Source: Aphis gossypii | Lineage: Eukaryota > Arthropoda > Insecta > Hemiptera > Aphididae | Reading direction: 5' to 3' | Assembly: GCF_020184175.1 (NCBI RefSeq) | Contig: NC_065531.1 | Coordinates: forward strand, 22,403,213-22,467,212 | DNA: 64,000 nt | Part shown: positions 61,789 through 64,000 of the stretch, one piece after another | Position numbering within the stretch: position 1 is the first letter of the stretch | Layout of the letters: each line of letters begins with the position of its first letter | Made by a program: the position numbers and the translations under genes | The notes under the pieces: generated by a model | The model's database searches: none | The model's input: only the letters and a program-made list of their open reading frames with translations | What the model was told of the DNA's origin: nothing

Positions 61789-64000
61789 ATCATATATAGT
61801 CATTTTTTAGTTAATCAGCTAAGCTTAAGTTAAAGTCCCTAGATGGCAAGCACTGTTCTATATAGTAGTGCCAATGAAAAAAAAAACTATTCTTATATAG
61901 ATTTAATTACAATAATGAACACATCTTTGAATTTTGATCTTATGACATAAGTTTATAGTTATAAATTATTATAATATAATAACTTTTTTTTGAATAAAAC
62001 AGAGAAACTAATAAACTGTATAAAATGATATTTATTAAACATAAAAAAAAAAAAAATGAAAACAAAAGTATAATATAAGTTTGGATGACTAGTTAAATGT
62101 TCTAATAAGTAACACAATTTAACATACTTTATAATTAATTTAAATACAGAGCACTATTTTATCACACATCATTTATCTATACAAATAGTTCAGTTAAATA
62201 CTTAAATAGCATTAGAGTTAGTATAATTTCCATAAATTGATAATAAATAATAATAATTGGATCATTTTTTTATTTTTTACTTCTAAATCTATACTTGATA
62301 AATTTTAATAAGACTTATACATTTTTAAAATAAAAAAATTATAGTTGATAATATAAACTAATGTTGGTCATAGTTTTAGTAATACAGACAATACAGTTAA
62401 CTGTCAATCTTTTTACTGAAAAAAAAATCAATAGTTGGTAATAATATTGTAAATAGTAATCAAATATAACATAATATTATTATCAAAGTAAGAATACAAA
62501 TGAATTTGTTTAGCTTAGTTTATTTTATTAATATTGGCTTTATCTTTATACCTAATATAACAAAGAACAGTTTATACATTATTGAATTCAAAATAAAAAA
62601 TAAAATAATATTATACAAAAAAAAAATTATTCAATTTTAAATATAATAATAAATAATTTTGTTATTATGCGTTTTTAGTTTTAACCTATAACCAAATAAT
62701 AATATTAGAGAAAATTTAATATTCAGTAAAAATTAAGAAAACAATAACACCTAAACTCTAATAAAAAACTATAACAAATTAAAAATAACACTATACAATT
62801 ATAGACATAAATATAAATTGTATACAAAATAATAATAATATTGTATTAATCTTCTTTTATTATTTAAAAAAATTAAGATCTTGAAATCTAGTGATACTAA
62901 TGTCATAAAAATGTCATAATTTATAAGTAGTAGGAAGTGATATAACACCAGTAAATCAAATACTTGTTAGTTATTTATAAAGGCAGCATAGAATGACAAA
63001 GGATCAATAAAACAAAATAAATATAAGAATAAAATTAATGTTAATTATACAAAAAATAGTAAAATAAAGATTAGATATTGTTTTTATTATTTTTAAAGAT
63101 AGAAAATATTAATAAGTTTTAAAAGAAGTATAATATAATTTACACAGTGATTAGTGTGTAATAAATGTTTAAATTTATATTTATAATTAAATACCAATGG
63201 TTGATGGTAAAAATAGAGGTTCATATTATTTATTAAAATATTAGTTTAAGATAATACATATTCTTAAACCTGAAATAAATGTTTTTATTTTATTTTTTTT
63301 TTTTTTGTGGAAGAATCAAAAATTTAAATTAATACTTGCATTTTATTATTTAAAGTTGGAAAATTGTCTATCATTTATCACAACCACCGTTTAATTCACT
63401 TTTATTTAAATAAATGTTATGTAACTAATAATTATTATAAATAAAAATGTTTTTGATTATAATTTTAAGATATTATTTTGATTATTTTAATATTCATAAT
63501 TACAATTACATTAAAATTTTATGATCAATAGCTAAGATTCTGAATCCTGATTGTTGTTGGTGTTAATAGATTTAAGATATTGCTTGTTTTTATATTATTT
63601 GAATTTTTAACAAACTATAAATATATTAGTATAGCTAAATAATACTTAACTCAGTTTATACATCAATTTGATAGTCACGCATTAGATCTACTTATGAATA
63701 AAAAAAGAAAAAAACTCCAATCTATAATATGGATTTTAAATAAAACAGAAAAATGTCAGACGAAATTGTTTTATGGTTCTAGTATTATTAAAATAACTAT
63801 GCACTTATATAATTTAACATAACATATTCACAATGAAGAAAAATAACACATTTGCAAGTAAAAAAAATATTATATTCATAATAAATATAAGAGAAAAGGA
63901 TAATTCTGCAAAAGAATAATAAATGTTATTTACATTTGTGCAGTAAATATAATATTATGAAACATTGGGATTGCAATTAATGTAAGAAAATTTTTTTTTT

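Larger units (their letters stand above)
59671..64000. other. Non-coding tract to the right edge
   Basis: Very AT-rich, with no coding exon recognised. It holds an 85-bp palindromic MITE (60204-60288) and an RTE fragment (61513-61788). From about 62.0 kb onward it could be intron, intergenic or a long 3' UTR of a gene beyond the window; nothing in the sequence decides this. Confidence 0.5.

Noticed and set aside
1..64000. tRNA, rRNA, CRISPR arrays or bacterial operons
   Set aside because: None was recognised by eye. The gene structures are eukaryotic. A tRNA scan would be needed to exclude tRNAs firmly.

Overview
The window is AT-rich eukaryotic nuclear DNA. It holds short-intron protein genes with GT-AG junctions, polyadenylation signals, non-LTR retrotransposon debris and many small terminal-inverted-repeat elements. 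The proteins are insect-like, and the base composition with abundant TAGGTA/TACCTA words suggests an aphid (Hemiptera). That assignment is inference; no species can be named.

Layout. 457-825 (-): first coding exon of an unrecognised gene that continues past the left edge. 1040-16330: long gene-poor tract with small transposons and palindromes. 16369-17406 (+): NOB1, single exon. 18179-27674 (-): Tao/TAOK Ste20-family kinase in 15 coding exons, with a probable non-coding first exon near 30.25 kb. 32193-37625 (-): DDX49-type DEAD-box helicase, 7 exons. 39.83-41.12 kb: decayed non-LTR retrotransposon. 43492-46626 (+): TIM50, 9 exons, with a 5'-truncated RTE-like insertion directly downstream (46914-47497). 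47.65-52.9 kb: transposon debris and the probable CDK1 leader. 53059-54824 (+): CDK1/cdc2, 6 exons, followed by a relic copy of its last exon. 56830-58025 (+): NF-YA, 5 exons. 58540-59670 (-): mitochondrial inner membrane protease subunit 1 (IMMP1L), 3 exons. 59.7-64 kb: no coding sequence recognised.

The genes are housekeeping and unrelated by operon logic. Two serve ribosome biogenesis (NOB1, DDX49), two mitochondrial protein import or processing (TIM50, IMMP1L), two are signalling or cell-cycle kinases (TAO, CDK1) and one is the CCAAT-binding factor NF-YA. I rebuilt exon structures by hand from splice sites, reading-frame phase and family conservation. All seven recognised genes give complete in-frame products.

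Most notable: six CCAAT pentamers in 141 bp upstream of NF-YA, the factor that reads CCAAT; a CACGTG E-box just upstream of each ribosome-biogenesis gene; a fossil CDK1 terminal exon; a CDK1 with PATAIRE in place of PSTAIRE; and about ten small hAT-like elements, three with perfect 8-bp target duplications.
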